Assembly: GCF_014651715.1 (NCBI RefSeq)
Contig: NZ_BMXK01000012.1
Coordinates: 1 to 64,000, forward strand
Reading direction: 5' to 3'
Origin: Zhihengliuella salsuginis
Lineage (GTDB): Bacteria; Actinomycetota; Actinomycetes; Actinomycetales; Micrococcaceae
Length of the DNA: 64,000 nucleotides
The position numbers and the translations under genes were made by a program. Under the pieces are notes generated by a model, which was not told where the DNA came from, made no database searches, and saw only the letters and a list, made by a program, of their open reading frames with translations. This document shows positions 1-8,751 of the stretch, one piece after another (the stretch's first letter is position 1; every line of letters begins with the position of its first letter).

Positions 1-107
1 TGCGCCCGTCGAACACCGAGCCGTTCCTGCGCTACAACGGCGAGGCCGCCGAACGTGACACCATGGAAACGATCCGCGACACGGTTTTGGGAATGGTGAG
101 AGGCTAA
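1..107 (+). CDS. manB: Phosphomannomutase/phosphoglucomutase, C-terminal tail (partial)
   Basis: The window opens inside this gene. The reading frame that begins at base 3 encodes 34 residues and stops at TAA 105-107. The tail starts RPSNTEPFLR, which matches the RPS(G/N)TEP phosphate-binding loop near the C terminus of the alpha-D-phosphohexomutase family (ManB/Pmm type). These enzymes interconvert hexose 6- and 1-phosphates and so feed GDP-mannose or other sugar nucleotides. The next gene starts only 4 bases after the stop, so the two are probably co-transcribed, which fits a role in supplying precursor to the glycosyltransferases that follow. Only the tail is visible, so mannose versus glucose specificity cannot be judged. 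Confidence 0.75.
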   Translation, partial: RPSNTEPFLRYNGEAAERDTMETIRDTVLGMVRG

Positions 108-111
108 CGAC

Positions 112-1845
112 ATGGTGGACCTGCCAGATGATTTCTTTGAACTCGACGCACACTATGTGCCGCGACTTCGATTCGGATCGGAAGGAGTTTCGGAAGCTCT
201 GTCTGACCAACTCCTCTATGGGCACGACGAGATCACCAGATTAATTCGTGTCAGTAACCAGGCGATCTCCGCGGGTGGCCAGTCGCCCAAGTTGAGTTCG
301 CCACTTGACGGCGCACAGGCTGTGACGGCATTAGTCAGGAAGGGAGATTATGATGGAGCGATGCTCTGGGCCTGCATCCTGGCTCCAAAACATTGGAATC
401 ACATCTCATTCCTCAAGGCACTTCGCGACTTGTTCACGAAGAGAGGAATGCCGGAAGCGGCCCTTGCTATGACGAATGCGGTCGCAAACAAAGACCAGGG
501 GATTAGCCCGCAGGCGATTCGCCGTGTTGAAGGGCGCCTGCGTGAAACGTCAGGGTGGTATCCGCGTCTTGCAGGTCCCCTTGTTCGCGTGGCTGACCCA
601 GTCGCTGGCCGTGTCCTGCATTTGGTCAAGGAATCACGCCCATACCTGTCCAATGGCTTTACCTCGAGAAGTCACCAGAACTTCTTAGCTGAGAAGCGTG
701 CTGGGCTGGAACCCATGGTCCTTACGGAGCCTGGTTTCCCACGAAGCGTGACCGGTAAGGAATCCCGTTCTAGTGAACTAGTAGATGGCATTTACCATTC
801 GCGCTTGGACGTGGGAAACATCGAGTACTCGAGTATGCCGAATGATACTTTTCTTCAACTATTCGCGGAGCTCGCCTATCAGCGAATTCAGGAGCTACGT
901 CCATCCATCATTCATGTCAGCTCCGGACGACGCGGGTACGAGACGGCGCTCGTCGGTTTGGCATTACAGGAGAAGACAGGCCTGCCGCTTGTCTATGAGG
1001 TTCGGTCGTTCTTCGAGGCAAACTGGACGGCGGATATTGAGTGGGAGACTCGCGGTGAACTCTTTAGTAGGCGCATAGAGGCGGAACGAATGTGCATGGA
1101 AAGAGCGGATCGGGTTCTAACAATTGGTTCGTCGATGAAAGGCGAACTTATTGCTAGGGGGGTGCCAGCCGAGAAGATCGGCGTGATCCCTAACGCCGTC
1201 CAGGTGGAGAGTTTCACAGTTCGTCAACGTTCGAGAGCTCTGGAAGATCAACTAGGAATACGCGGTGTGCCCACATTTGGATATGTTTCCAATATGGACC
1301 ACTACCGCGAATCGCAAGAGACGTTAATTGAAGCGGCTTCTCTTCTCAAACGCGCAGGGTCTAAAATGCATTGCATCCTCGTGGGTGACGGGCCTAGGCG
1401 CGCCCATCTCGAAACGCTTGCTTCAGAACTCGGCGTAAGGGACCGTGTCCTGTTTGTTGGAGCGGTTGACCACGAAGTGATCCCAGACTATTACGGTTTA
1501 ATCGATATATTCGTTGTCCCGAGGATCCGCGAACGCGCAGCGACGTACGTCACGCCCCTTAAGCCGTTCGAAGCTATGGCATTGGGGCGTCCGCTCGTGG
1601 TCGCCGATCTACCTGCCCTACTTGAGATTGCGGAGCCGCCTCTTCGCGGACACTCGTTCGAGTCTGGAAACGCGGCCGACCTTGTGGAAGTTATATTGCG
1701 TCTCAGCGCCGACCACGAAGAGACCGAGCGGTTGAGCGTGGCTGGCCGTGTTTGGGTGGAGAACGAACGAACGTGGGACCACAACGGAGAAAGGTATGTC
1801 CGTGAGTTTTCTGAGGTGGCGGAAGCCTTGAAGGGTACTGATTAA
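112..1845 (+). CDS. GT4-like glycosyltransferase with N-terminal helical domain
   Basis: The protein has 577 residues. A GT-B N-lobe begins near residue 168 (VLHLVKESRPYLSNGF) and is followed by a typical GT4 C-lobe: a VPNAV-like segment (GVIPNAV), a nucleotide-sugar region (LVGDGPRRAHLE) and KPFEAMALGRPLV, which carries the last Glu of the retaining-GT motif. The first 165 residues are helical and TPR-like. The whole architecture recurs in the genes at 17254 and 38451. The start is ATG 112, preceded by a GAGAGG ribosome site that overlaps the upstream stop. The stop overlaps the next start by one base (TAATG). Composition is clearly AT-richer than most of the window: 27 of 60 bases are G or C at 841-900, and TTA Leu codons occur. 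This suggests recent transfer. The sugar substrate is unknown. Confidence 0.85.
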   Translation: MVDLPDDFFELDAHYVPRLRFGSEGVSEALSDQLLYGHDEITRLIRVSNQAISAGGQSPKLSSPLDGAQAVTALVRKGDYDGAMLWACILAPKHWNHISFLKALRDLFTKRGMPEAALAMTNAVANKDQGISPQAIRRVEGRLRETSGWYPRLAGPLVRVADPVAGRVLHLVKESRPYLSNGFTSRSHQNFLAEKRAGLEPMVLTEPGFPRSVTGKESRSSELVDGIYHSRLDVGNIEYSSMPNDTFLQLFAELAYQRIQELRPSIIHVSSGRRGYETALVGLALQEKTGLPLVYEVRSFFEANWTADIEWETRGELFSRRIEAERMCMERADRVLTIGSSMKGELIARGVPAEKIGVIPNAVQVESFTVRQRSRALEDQLGIRGVPTFGYVSNMDHYRESQETLIEAASLLKRAGSKMHCILVGDGPRRAHLETLASELGVRDRVLFVGAVDHEVIPDYYGLIDIFVVPRIRERAATYVTPLKPFEAMALGRPLVVADLPALLEIAEPPLRGHSFESGNAADLVEVILRLSADHEETERLSVAGRVWVENERTWDHNGERYVREFSEVAEALKGTD

Positions 1846-3029
1846 TGCGAGTCAACTACGCAGGGTTTCAAGCAACGAATCATAGCCCGGCTGCCGAACT
1901 CCTTGGCGGGCTCCGCCAAGTTTCGCACACACACGCGAGACCTCATTTACTGGGCTACACACCCGTAGCTAGGATGAATCCTTATCAGGCATTGACGTAC
2001 AGGCGATTTGCGGAGGAGGGGATCGCCGCAGCACCGATCCTCAAGCCTGCCGATTTTCGTGATTTGCGACATATCGCACCCTTGGCGAGTCGAACTACTT
2101 TGCACCTTCATTGGAATTCATGGATTATTGGCCAGCAGGCGGATGAGGAAGCGGCGCAACGTGTTGGGCGCGGGATGATCGGGCGCATGGAGGCGTTACG
2201 GGCGGCCGGCATCAACCTAATGTGGACGGTCCACAACGTATTTCCGCATGATGCGCGATTCCCAGACCTCGAGGTCGAGCTCCAGAATTCTATTGCGGAG
2301 TCCTCTAACATCATTCATCTGATGTCGCCTGGCACTATTGAAGATATTGAACCCTACGTTAATATCGATAAACGTAAGGTTATATGTTCACCGCATCCGA
2401 GTTATCTCGGCGCCTACCCAGATGTCACAAGTCGCGCAGAAGCGCGATTGGTACTCGGTATCGACCCTGATGAATACGTTTTCGTCATGTTCGGCGCTAT
2501 CAAGGCGTACAAAGGCCTTGGGCGCCTACTGGATGCATTTCACGAGGCCACGAAGCGTGCATCAGAACAAGGGCAACGGCTGCGACTGGTAGTTGCTGGA
2601 GGTGCCGATCAAGATGAAGAGTGTCGCGAGTTTATTGCTCGCGCTCGAGTACACCCTCAGGTTCTGATTGAAACTAACAAGATCCCCGCGGATAAAATTC
2701 AGTATTTTTTGCGGTCTGCCGACTGTGGGCTCGTTCCATACGAGCGTATGTTAAACAGTGGGGCCGCCCTGCTGTATGGTACGTTCGACCTTCCAATAGT
2801 CTCCAGTGATCGCGCCACGATCAGGGGAATATTTGGTGACGACATTGTGGAGTATATGAAGACACCCGATATCGAAGGATTGACCGCTGCCCTATTGTCG
2901 GCCACCGAGCGATTCCCATCGGGGAGTTCCCCTGTCGACTCAATACGTCGGGTTATGAGCTCGTACGATCCCGACCGAGTGTCGCTAGATTTCGCACGAC
3001 AAATCACGGAAAAGGTCCTCCAGCAGTGA
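1845..3029 (+). CDS. Glycosyltransferase, GT-B fold, GumI/mannosyltransferase-like
   Basis: The 394-residue protein is probably cytosolic or membrane-associated. Visible landmarks are LHLHWNSWIIG and TVHNVFPHDA in the N-lobe, then CSPHPSYLGAYP and VFVMFGAIKAYKGL at the lobe junction. These are typical of GT-B enzymes related to GumI-type beta-mannosyltransferases and of the rhamnosyl/mannosyl transferases seen in exopolysaccharide loci. The C-lobe has VPYERMLNSGAALL in place of the standard E-x7-E segment. The gene starts at ATG 1845, overlapping the upstream stop, so translation is coupled. It shares the AT-rich composition of its two neighbours. Linkage to an upstream phosphomannomutase makes a mannose donor plausible, but this is inference. 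Confidence 0.75.
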   Translation: MRVNYAGFQATNHSPAAELLGGLRQVSHTHARPHLLGYTPVARMNPYQALTYRRFAEEGIAAAPILKPADFRDLRHIAPLASRTTLHLHWNSWIIGQQADEEAAQRVGRGMIGRMEALRAAGINLMWTVHNVFPHDARFPDLEVELQNSIAESSNIIHLMSPGTIEDIEPYVNIDKRKVICSPHPSYLGAYPDVTSRAEARLVLGIDPDEYVFVMFGAIKAYKGLGRLLDAFHEATKRASEQGQRLRLVVAGGADQDEECREFIARARVHPQVLIETNKIPADKIQYFLRSADCGLVPYERMLNSGAALLYGTFDLPIVSSDRATIRGIFGDDIVEYMKTPDIEGLTAALLSATERFPSGSSPVDSIRRVMSSYDPDRVSLDFARQITEKVLQQ

Positions 3030-3183
3030 GTATGATTTCTCCCGCTCCGACGGTCTCCATCGGAACGGTTCCTCTCCAGGGTTTCCCAGCGCTCCGAATG
3101 TGACTACCATGGTCCTGGAGGCTAAAATTTCGCAGAGGACCGGAAACTAAGTGGTCAGGGTTGCGTGAAGTTCTCTAATCCGG

Positions 3184-5025
3184 ATGGATTCTGCAGGGGT
3201 GGATAAGGGACGATTCGTTCGTCCTTCGCGAATGGGGGGAATATTGTCTAATTACTTGTTGCTGGTTGCTCGACGAGAGTGGCGTGACCGGTGTCGTTCT
3301 ATGCTCGGTGGCGACTCGGAATCAACACAACATGTGACACTTTCCTTGAATGCAGGATTCGACCTTCATTATGTTTCTAGGGGAGCACAGGGGGAGCTGG
3401 ATGCAGACGCTAGGATGATCTTTCGGGGTCACGCAATCGATGCGGATCACGAGAGTATGGTCTTCGGCCTGCCAGGTGTCCAGGAGTTCGAGGCCTCGAC
3501 TGGCCTCAGATTTGACCTTCAGTCCTATGAGGGCTGTTATGTGCACGCTCGATGGAATGAGACCAAGCTGACGGTTGTCAATGACCTTTTTGCTTTATGC
3601 TCGATGGCGCATACGGCCGGGAGCGGCTTCGCTGCGATTTCTGATTCTGTATTCACGCTGACTCGAGTTCGCGAAGCATTCGGCGCAGGTAACAAATTAA
3701 ACGCCTCGTCGGCTATTGCCAGAACGTGGGGCAACGCCATGGGCGGCCAGTTGTTGAGCGATAGCACCGTTTTTGATGCGGTTAATTATTCATCTGTCGG
3801 ATCCAAGGTAGTAATTGAGGCGGGATCTGACGCGAGTCTGCATGTCGTACGGCTCCCTTGCGACAACGTCTTTCCGCCCCTCGAGGGTGATTACAGCGAG
3901 TCGCTCCGTCGAGCAGCCATCAACTTCTCTGCCACGTTGCGTGCGGCGGCTTCGACGGGTGAGTATGCGCTGAGGTTGGCATTATCTGGTGGCCTGGATT
4001 CTAGGGTCTGTCTCGCCGCCGTACTGCTAGACCAGCAGACTCGCAAGAATACGGTGTTGAACTGTACAAACACCAATCCATCGCATCGGCGTGACTATGA
4101 GGTTGTCTCGGCTCTCGCGACACATTTCGATTTCCAGCTCGGAATGCCAGATGGAGCGCCGCGCCCGGCACCGGTGAAAAGGTTCAACGAAACACTGGGT
4201 TTATGGTATCTCTCCAACGCAGGAATATACGACTTCTTGGTATTGCCCGGATATGAATCTTCCGGAGCTGGAACATTTACGGTGGGCGGGCATGGCGCCG
4301 AACTACATAAGGGTAACTTCGGATGGCGGCCGGTACAAAGGATAATCCAGAATATCGGAGAGCCGAACGTGGCTGCCGCCGTTGGCCAAGAGGTTGAAAC
4401 GGCCTTGGCTGCCTACGGCGTCGATCCGTATTCGGATATCGGATCCGAGTGGCATTACCTCTACTATCGAAATGCTCTCCATTCAGGGAGATTCAGTGTG
4501 ACGAGTATGACGGGGCTCCGGCCGTTCATGAGTCGAGAGCTTGTGCGACTGAGTAGATCGGAGCGAGCGCCCTATTCGAAGCCGACCAAGGCAGATTTGA
4601 GCGTCATCAACGAAATGCTCCTGCTCCTTTCACCTGACGCTGCTGCCTTTGAGTTCGATGATCGAGCGAAGAATATGGACCATGATTTCGTGAGAACCCG
4701 CGTCCGTGAGCTTGGTGGGCCGATCGGTCTTGGCGAGATACCCGAGTACCGTACTTATGGGGATCCAGCGTCGGTTAACAGCGGCTTTGCTCAACCGCTC
4801 GCCCGACTGGTGAGTGATGTTGGACTCTGGCACCGGGCTACGCGGGAGCAACTGACTGAGGCTTGTCGGGACGGATTCGACGGGATTACGGTGCCCGAGA
4901 TTAGAGAAGCATATGAACCTGTTCTCCGAGAGGCCGAGGCTAAGCTGGGCGATGAGGGCCTGTCCTTTATGCAAATGCGCGGTTCAGTCGGAAAGCTGCT
5001 AACTCTTGGTCTCGCTAATTCTTGA
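3184..5025 (+). CDS. Asparagine synthetase-like amidotransferase homologue lacking the glutaminase Cys
   Basis: The protein has 613 residues. The ATP-pyrophosphatase loop SGGLDS is at residues 268-273, with the surrounding ALRLALSGGLDSRV context of class B asparagine synthetases. The N-terminal region keeps the outline of an Ntn glutaminase fold (YEGCYVHARWN, then TVVNDLFALCSMAH), but there is no Met-Cys-Gly start, so glutamine hydrolysis should be lost. AsnB-like proteins in surface polysaccharide clusters can convert uronic acids to uronamides (WbpS/WbtH type). Ammonia-dependent amidation, or amide-bond formation on another acid, are both possible. ATG 3184 is the first in-frame start after a stop, but its ribosome site is weak; ATG 3232 is an alternative. 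It shares the low-GC composition of the two genes before it, after a 154-base gap. Confidence 0.7.
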   Translation: MDSAGVDKGRFVRPSRMGGILSNYLLLVARREWRDRCRSMLGGDSESTQHVTLSLNAGFDLHYVSRGAQGELDADARMIFRGHAIDADHESMVFGLPGVQEFEASTGLRFDLQSYEGCYVHARWNETKLTVVNDLFALCSMAHTAGSGFAAISDSVFTLTRVREAFGAGNKLNASSAIARTWGNAMGGQLLSDSTVFDAVNYSSVGSKVVIEAGSDASLHVVRLPCDNVFPPLEGDYSESLRRAAINFSATLRAAASTGEYALRLALSGGLDSRVCLAAVLLDQQTRKNTVLNCTNTNPSHRRDYEVVSALATHFDFQLGMPDGAPRPAPVKRFNETLGLWYLSNAGIYDFLVLPGYESSGAGTFTVGGHGAELHKGNFGWRPVQRIIQNIGEPNVAAAVGQEVETALAAYGVDPYSDIGSEWHYLYYRNALHSGRFSVTSMTGLRPFMSRELVRLSRSERAPYSKPTKADLSVINEMLLLLSPDAAAFEFDDRAKNMDHDFVRTRVRELGGPIGLGEIPEYRTYGDPASVNSGFAQPLARLVSDVGLWHRATREQLTEACRDGFDGITVPEIREAYEPVLREAEAKLGDEGLSFMQMRGSVGKLLTLGLANS

Positions 5026-5049
5026 CATACTGGGGCCGAGTAAAGGCGA

Positions 5050-5092
5050 ACGACCGGTCACCGGTTCACTTAACTCCGAGGTGACCGGTCGT
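5050..5092. terminator. Bidirectional hairpin terminator
   Basis: A perfect 13-base-pair inverted repeat (5050-5062 with 5080-5092, core CGACCGGTCACC) encloses a 17-base loop. It lies between the stop of the plus-strand asparagine-synthetase-like gene and the stop of the minus-strand pyruvyl transferase gene. There is no strong T tract on either side. It marks the boundary between the AT-richer block and the GC-rich remainder. Confidence 0.7.
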
Positions 5093-5099
5093 GCTTGCT

Positions 5100-6086
5100 C
5101 TAGACGTGCTGGTTGATGGCGTGCGCAACTGAATGAACGCCTTCGAAGGCCTCCATGCGCATGAGTTTGAGTGCATCGGGGGAGTACGGCATACGCGCCA
5201 ACTTGACCTTTTCGTACATGGATTCATCGTTCGGACCCGAGAGCAGTGGCGCGCGTCCGAGGCGGCGGTACAGGTTCTGTGATTTGGACGTCGCGGAGAG
5301 AACCACAGAACCGACCTGGTACGTCGTCGCGACGACAGTCCCGTGAAATTTGTTTGAGATCAATGTGTCTAGACCGCCAATCGTTGCGCTAATGTCGTCG
5401 ACGGTCTCGCTCTCGTAGATCTGCTGGCCTTTGAGAGGAAATGACTCGGCGACTTCGAGGTCTGCTGCTCGGGTCTTGCCTGTGCCCATGACCACGTTGG
5501 CGATGTCGAACCCTTCGGCCTGGAGTCGCTGACAGGTGTCAAGCAGGACCTTAGGATCTGCGTTGGCCGAGTGGGTCCGGACATTGATTCCCACCGTAGG
5601 ATTCTGGAATTTGCGGGCGGGCGGATAGAAGTTGGCGTAGGCCAGATCTGCGTGGTGCAGCACGGGAATCCGTGGCCGCAGCTTTTCACGGATCCACTCC
5701 GCGCTTTCCGCATCGCGCGTCGAAATGTACTTGACGTTGGGGTGCTGGAAGAAATTTCTCAACCTCTCCATGACATGGTCATCTTCGACTTTGACCCAGC
5801 GAGGCACACCGATACCGGAAATGAAAATCGGCTTTGCTAGCCATGCCCGATTCCAGTAGAGCGGGGAAATCTTGTTGGGTATGACCAAATCGCCGCCTCC
5901 GATAACAATCGCGTCGACGCCTGCAGCTACTTCCTTTGCCGGTCGACTGAAATAAGGGTTCTGCGTGAGATCGTTGAGAACGGTCGTTTCGTGAATCGAT
6001 CCCAGGGACCGTTCCCACACCATACGAAAGATTTCATCGCCGTAGTTGCCCCAACCGAAGAATCCTACCAATCCTACCTTTGCCAT
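5100..6086 (-). CDS. Polysaccharide pyruvyl transferase family protein
   Basis: The 328-residue protein matches the polysaccharide pyruvyl transferase family (CsaB/WcaK type). It starts KVGLVGFFGWGNYGDE, has AIVIGGGDLV in the first half, and ends with the conserved SNKFHGTVVA histidine segment. Such enzymes move pyruvate from phosphoenolpyruvate onto a sugar to form a ketal, giving wall polymers negative charge. CsaB-type pyruvylation creates ligands for SLH-domain proteins in some Gram-positives. The start ATG (6086) is fixed by AAGGAGCAG, which overlaps the stop of the upstream gene 8 bases away. It is the last gene of a three-gene operon transcribed away from the IclR regulator. Acceptor sugar unknown. 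Confidence 0.85.
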   Translation of the reverse strand: MAKVGLVGFFGWGNYGDEIFRMVWERSLGSIHETTVLNDLTQNPYFSRPAKEVAAGVDAIVIGGGDLVIPNKISPLYWNRAWLAKPIFISGIGVPRWVKVEDDHVMERLRNFFQHPNVKYISTRDAESAEWIREKLRPRIPVLHHADLAYANFYPPARKFQNPTVGINVRTHSANADPKVLLDTCQRLQAEGFDIANVVMGTGKTRAADLEVAESFPLKGQQIYESETVDDISATIGGLDTLISNKFHGTVVATTYQVGSVVLSATSKSQNLYRRLGRAPLLSGPNDESMYEKVKLARMPYSPDALKLMRMEAFEGVHSVAHAINQHV

Positions 6087-6094
6087 ACTGCTCC

Positions 6095-6862
6095 TTAGCT
6101 GGTGAGTTCGTTGAGAATTTGTCGAGCGTATACGTTCCCGTATGAACGATTCATGTGATAAAAGTCACCTCGTTCGTAGAAGGCTCTGGTGGAACCGTTC
6201 GGGTCGCCCAGTGAGTACTCGTCCCGGGTGAACCAACAGTCTGTGATCGTGTCGATCGGCTGTTCCGCGACGAGGAAGCCGGACTCAGAGATTCGCTTCG
6301 TCTGCCTCTGGTATTGGGAGAGCAAGAACTCCCTGGCCGACTCATTTTCTGAAAGAAGTCCGTAGGCAAGCGAGCGTTCTCGGGTATCAGAAGCGACCCA
6401 GCGCGCCGGGTGAGGGGCTGGAACAAGGACAATGTCGGCGGTGGTGTGTGCGCGTAGCCGGTCCAGGATACTTCGGGCTGTGGTCGTCGTGAACGTGTGG
6501 TCGACATAGTCGTCGAAATCGCTGTCCGCGAGAAGCTGAGGTGCAAGATCCAGGGACATGGATTCCGGCTGGTACAACTGAACTGCCTCTATCAGGTGGA
6601 TCAAAGAGAACTGGAATCCGCAGACGTAGAAGCGGTCGTAAACGCGCGTATCAAGTACGTCAGGAACGCCGTTGTCGACGTCGAGCTGGACGTCCTCGAC
6701 GATGTCTGCGTGGGTGCCGGAGACGATCTTGAGTTGCTGCTGGCCGTACGTGCGTGAGATGAAGTACGTGGCATTGACGTCGTAGGCGTCGGTCCTTGTG
6801 AGTCCTGCAAGTTCCGGTGCGATGGGGCCAAGGTGGGAATTACCTATGAGGGCGATTTTCAT
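6095..6862 (-). CDS. SGNH/GDSL-like hydrolase or acyl-modifying protein
   Basis: The 255-residue protein begins KIALIGNSHLGP, a GNSH variant of the SGNH block I that would carry the nucleophilic Ser. Near the end it has DFYHMNRSYG, which supplies the Asp-x-x-His pair of block V. No signal peptide or membrane segment is visible, so it should act in the cytosol. SGNH proteins in glycopolymer loci usually add or remove acyl groups on sugars. The start overlaps the end of the GSCFA gene by 4 bases (ATGA), and the stop lies 8 bases before the pyruvyl transferase. The function is inferred from fold motifs and context; the substrate is unknown. Confidence 0.65.
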   Translation of the reverse strand: MKIALIGNSHLGPIAPELAGLTRTDAYDVNATYFISRTYGQQQLKIVSGTHADIVEDVQLDVDNGVPDVLDTRVYDRFYVCGFQFSLIHLIEAVQLYQPESMSLDLAPQLLADSDFDDYVDHTFTTTTARSILDRLRAHTTADIVLVPAPHPARWVASDTRERSLAYGLLSENESAREFLLSQYQRQTKRISESGFLVAEQPIDTITDCWFTRDEYSLGDPNGSTRAFYERGDFYHMNRSYGNVYARQILNELTS

Positions 6863-7965
6863 TGGGCGAAGTTCTCCAGTAGGGCTTCTTCGCAGAATAG
6901 CTGCTCGTGGTCGACCGCTGCCTCTTCCTTGCGTTTCCGTTGGGGGTGATGTTCGGCGAAGAAGTACGTCATGACATTATTTACGACTTCCGGGCGAACA
7001 TTGCGACCAGTCGAATCGAACGGTTGATTGGTGATGTGATTTGTGGTCACGAGTTCGTATGAGGGGAAGTAATCGACATCCGGACAACGTCGGTGGATTT
7101 CTGATGCAACCGTCCGGAGAACTGCCTTTGAGTGTGTTGTGGCAGTCAAGACGTGCTCACCGGTTGCAGTCGCAGCGAGTGGTACAGGCGAAACTGTGAT
7201 CACGAACTTGGCGCGGCGGTTGACGCGCCGAACTAGTGTACGGAACGCGAGGAAGCTGGCTAGGACATCCTGGTATCCGTAGTTGACGAACCGATACTTG
7301 TCGGAATCGTAGTCCCCGGCGATAGTTCCGGGCGCTGTGGGATAAGCGGTACCGTCGGTCACCGACTCCCACCCTTCGGTGAGGCCGAACGTGAACACGA
7401 AAACGTCCATGGTGGTCAGCATCTGCCTGACGGCTTCTACGTGGCGCTTGCGGTGTCGGAGAACGAGATCCGGTGACTTGAAGCCGTTTGGAAAGATGTT
7501 GGGTCGAAGGGCGTCGTAGTACCGTCCGCCGCTTTCCCAGACGACCTCGTTGGGTTCTCGCCCCTCGAGGGCCTCTCGTGCCAGCTGCTCGAGCTGCTTG
7601 GCGTAGTAAATGTTACCGAAGCGGGCGGAGTAGATCCCATAGCCTTTGGCAAGGGACTCTTGTAACGAAAAGTGACCCGGGGCCGGTTCGGCGTCGATGA
7701 CAGAATATCCGTTGGCCCGGAGGTGCCTTGAGATGTGCTGGGCAAAACAGCTGCCCGCGGTCGCAATACGTTCCAGGGGACGGATCTCGAAACGCTTCTG
7801 GTAGAAGTCGGGGACGTCGGCGACGGAGCGGCCGGTCATGGCCGACTTCCAGTAGGTTCGGGAAGGATTGCTGCGGTAGGGTGACGTCGGATTTCGAGAT
7901 GCGCTCATTACGTCCGGTTTCTCCTGTACTTTCCTGACTCGGCGGACAATGTGAAATTCTGGCAT
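6859..7965 (-). CDS. GSCFA-domain protein
   Basis: The 368-residue protein carries the family-naming motif as TAGSCFAQHISRHL. Before it stands the SNPSRTYWKSA entry segment, and after it VFVFTFGLTEGW and ITVSPVPLAATA, all typical of the GSCFA family. That family is structurally related to SGNH hydrolases and recurs in polysaccharide clusters with poorly known function. The longest frame starts at ATG 7965 behind GAGGAA. ATG 7908 (residue 20) is an alternative behind AGGAG and agrees better with usual family starts. It heads an operon with the SGNH-like and pyruvyl transferase genes, and the 4-base overlap suggests coupled translation. A role in acyl modification of a polymer sugar is inference. 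Confidence 0.75.
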   Translation of the reverse strand: MPEFHIVRRVRKVQEKPDVMSASRNPTSPYRSNPSRTYWKSAMTGRSVADVPDFYQKRFEIRPLERIATAGSCFAQHISRHLRANGYSVIDAEPAPGHFSLQESLAKGYGIYSARFGNIYYAKQLEQLAREALEGREPNEVVWESGGRYYDALRPNIFPNGFKSPDLVLRHRKRHVEAVRQMLTTMDVFVFTFGLTEGWESVTDGTAYPTAPGTIAGDYDSDKYRFVNYGYQDVLASFLAFRTLVRRVNRRAKFVITVSPVPLAATATGEHVLTATTHSKAVLRTVASEIHRRCPDVDYFPSYELVTTNHITNQPFDSTGRNVRPEVVNNVMTYFFAEHHPQRKRKEEAAVDHEQLFCEEALLENFAQ

Positions 7966-7983
7966 AGATCGGCCGATTCCTCG

Positions 7984-8718
7984 TTATTCTGACCTAAGGA
8001 TTTCGGAGGTCTGCCTCAGTGCAGCACTCAACTGAGAGGCCCCTTTGACGACCGTCTCGGCGTGGATTTTGCCAGGTTGACGGGTGAGTCGTTCAATCGG
8101 ACCCGAGATGGATACGGCTGCGATCACACGTCCGTTGGGTCCTCGGACGGGCGCCGACACGGATGCTACACCGGGCTCGCGCTCTCCAAGGGACTGTGCC
8201 CAGCCACGCCGTCTCACGCCGGCCAGGATCGTCGGTGTGAAGCGGGCGCCGTGCAAGCCGTCGAGCAAACGTTGGTGGTCCTCCCAGGCGAGGAGAACCT
8301 GGGCGGCGGATCCAGCCCGCATCGACAGTTGTGTGCCGATAGGGATGGTGTCGCGCAACCCGACGGGTCGTTCGGCGCTGGCCACGCAGACGCGGTTGTC
8401 GCCCTGTCGCCGGAAGACCTGCGAGCTTTCACCCGTCGTGTCGCGGAGCTGCACAAGCAGGGGGCCCGCGGCCGCGATCAGTCGATCCTCACCGGCGGCC
8501 GATGCCAGCTCTACGAGGCGGCTGCCCAGGACGAATCGACCGTGGATGTCCTTGCCGAGGAGGCGGTGATGGACCAGGGCCTGAGCGAGACGGTGCACCG
8601 TAGGTCTGGAGAGTCCCGTAGCCGCAACCAGTTGCGCCAGGCTCGTGGGCCCGGCTTCCAGCGCGTCCAACACCATGGCGGCTTTGTCCAGCACGCCGAC
8701 TCCACTAGATCCGTCCAT
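7984..8718 (-). CDS. ndgR: IclR-family regulator of leucine biosynthesis (NdgR/LtbR type)
   Basis: The 244-residue protein has an N-terminal winged helix-turn-helix (about residues 10-65, including LAQLVAATGLSRPTVHRL). A C-terminal IclR effector domain follows (GESSQVFRRQGDNRVC, AAVSISGP). It is transcribed divergently from leuC, the conserved arrangement of NdgR (Streptomyces) and LtbR (Corynebacterium), which control leuCD and other amino-acid genes. ATG 8716-8718 is the start. The 106-base divergent region holds a palindromic candidate operator. Identity is strong from context plus family; effector and target range here are inferred. Confidence 0.85.
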   Translation of the reverse strand: MDGSSGVGVLDKAAMVLDALEAGPTSLAQLVAATGLSRPTVHRLAQALVHHRLLGKDIHGRFVLGSRLVELASAAGEDRLIAAAGPLLVQLRDTTGESSQVFRRQGDNRVCVASAERPVGLRDTIPIGTQLSMRAGSAAQVLLAWEDHQRLLDGLHGARFTPTILAGVRRRGWAQSLGEREPGVASVSAPVRGPNGRVIAAVSISGPIERLTRQPGKIHAETVVKGASQLSAALRQTSEILRSE

Positions 8719-8730
8719 GCTTTGATATTA

Positions 8731-8751
8731 GCGTCTCAACATCTGAGATGC
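8731..8751. promoter_or_regulatory. Candidate IclR-type operator between ndgR and leuC
   Basis: The site contains two overlapping palindromes: TCTCA-5 bases-TGAGA (8734-8748) and the odd-length perfect palindrome CATCTGAGATG (8740-8750). It lies 13 bases upstream of the regulator start and about 75 bases upstream of leuC, a suitable place to control both divergent genes. Binding is inferred from symmetry and position only. Confidence 0.45.

Noticed and set aside
3184-5025. Lasso-peptide cyclase (asparagine-synthetase homologue without glutaminase)
   Set aside because: No small precursor peptide, leader-binding protein or transglutaminase-like protease is nearby; the neighbours are glycosyltransferases.
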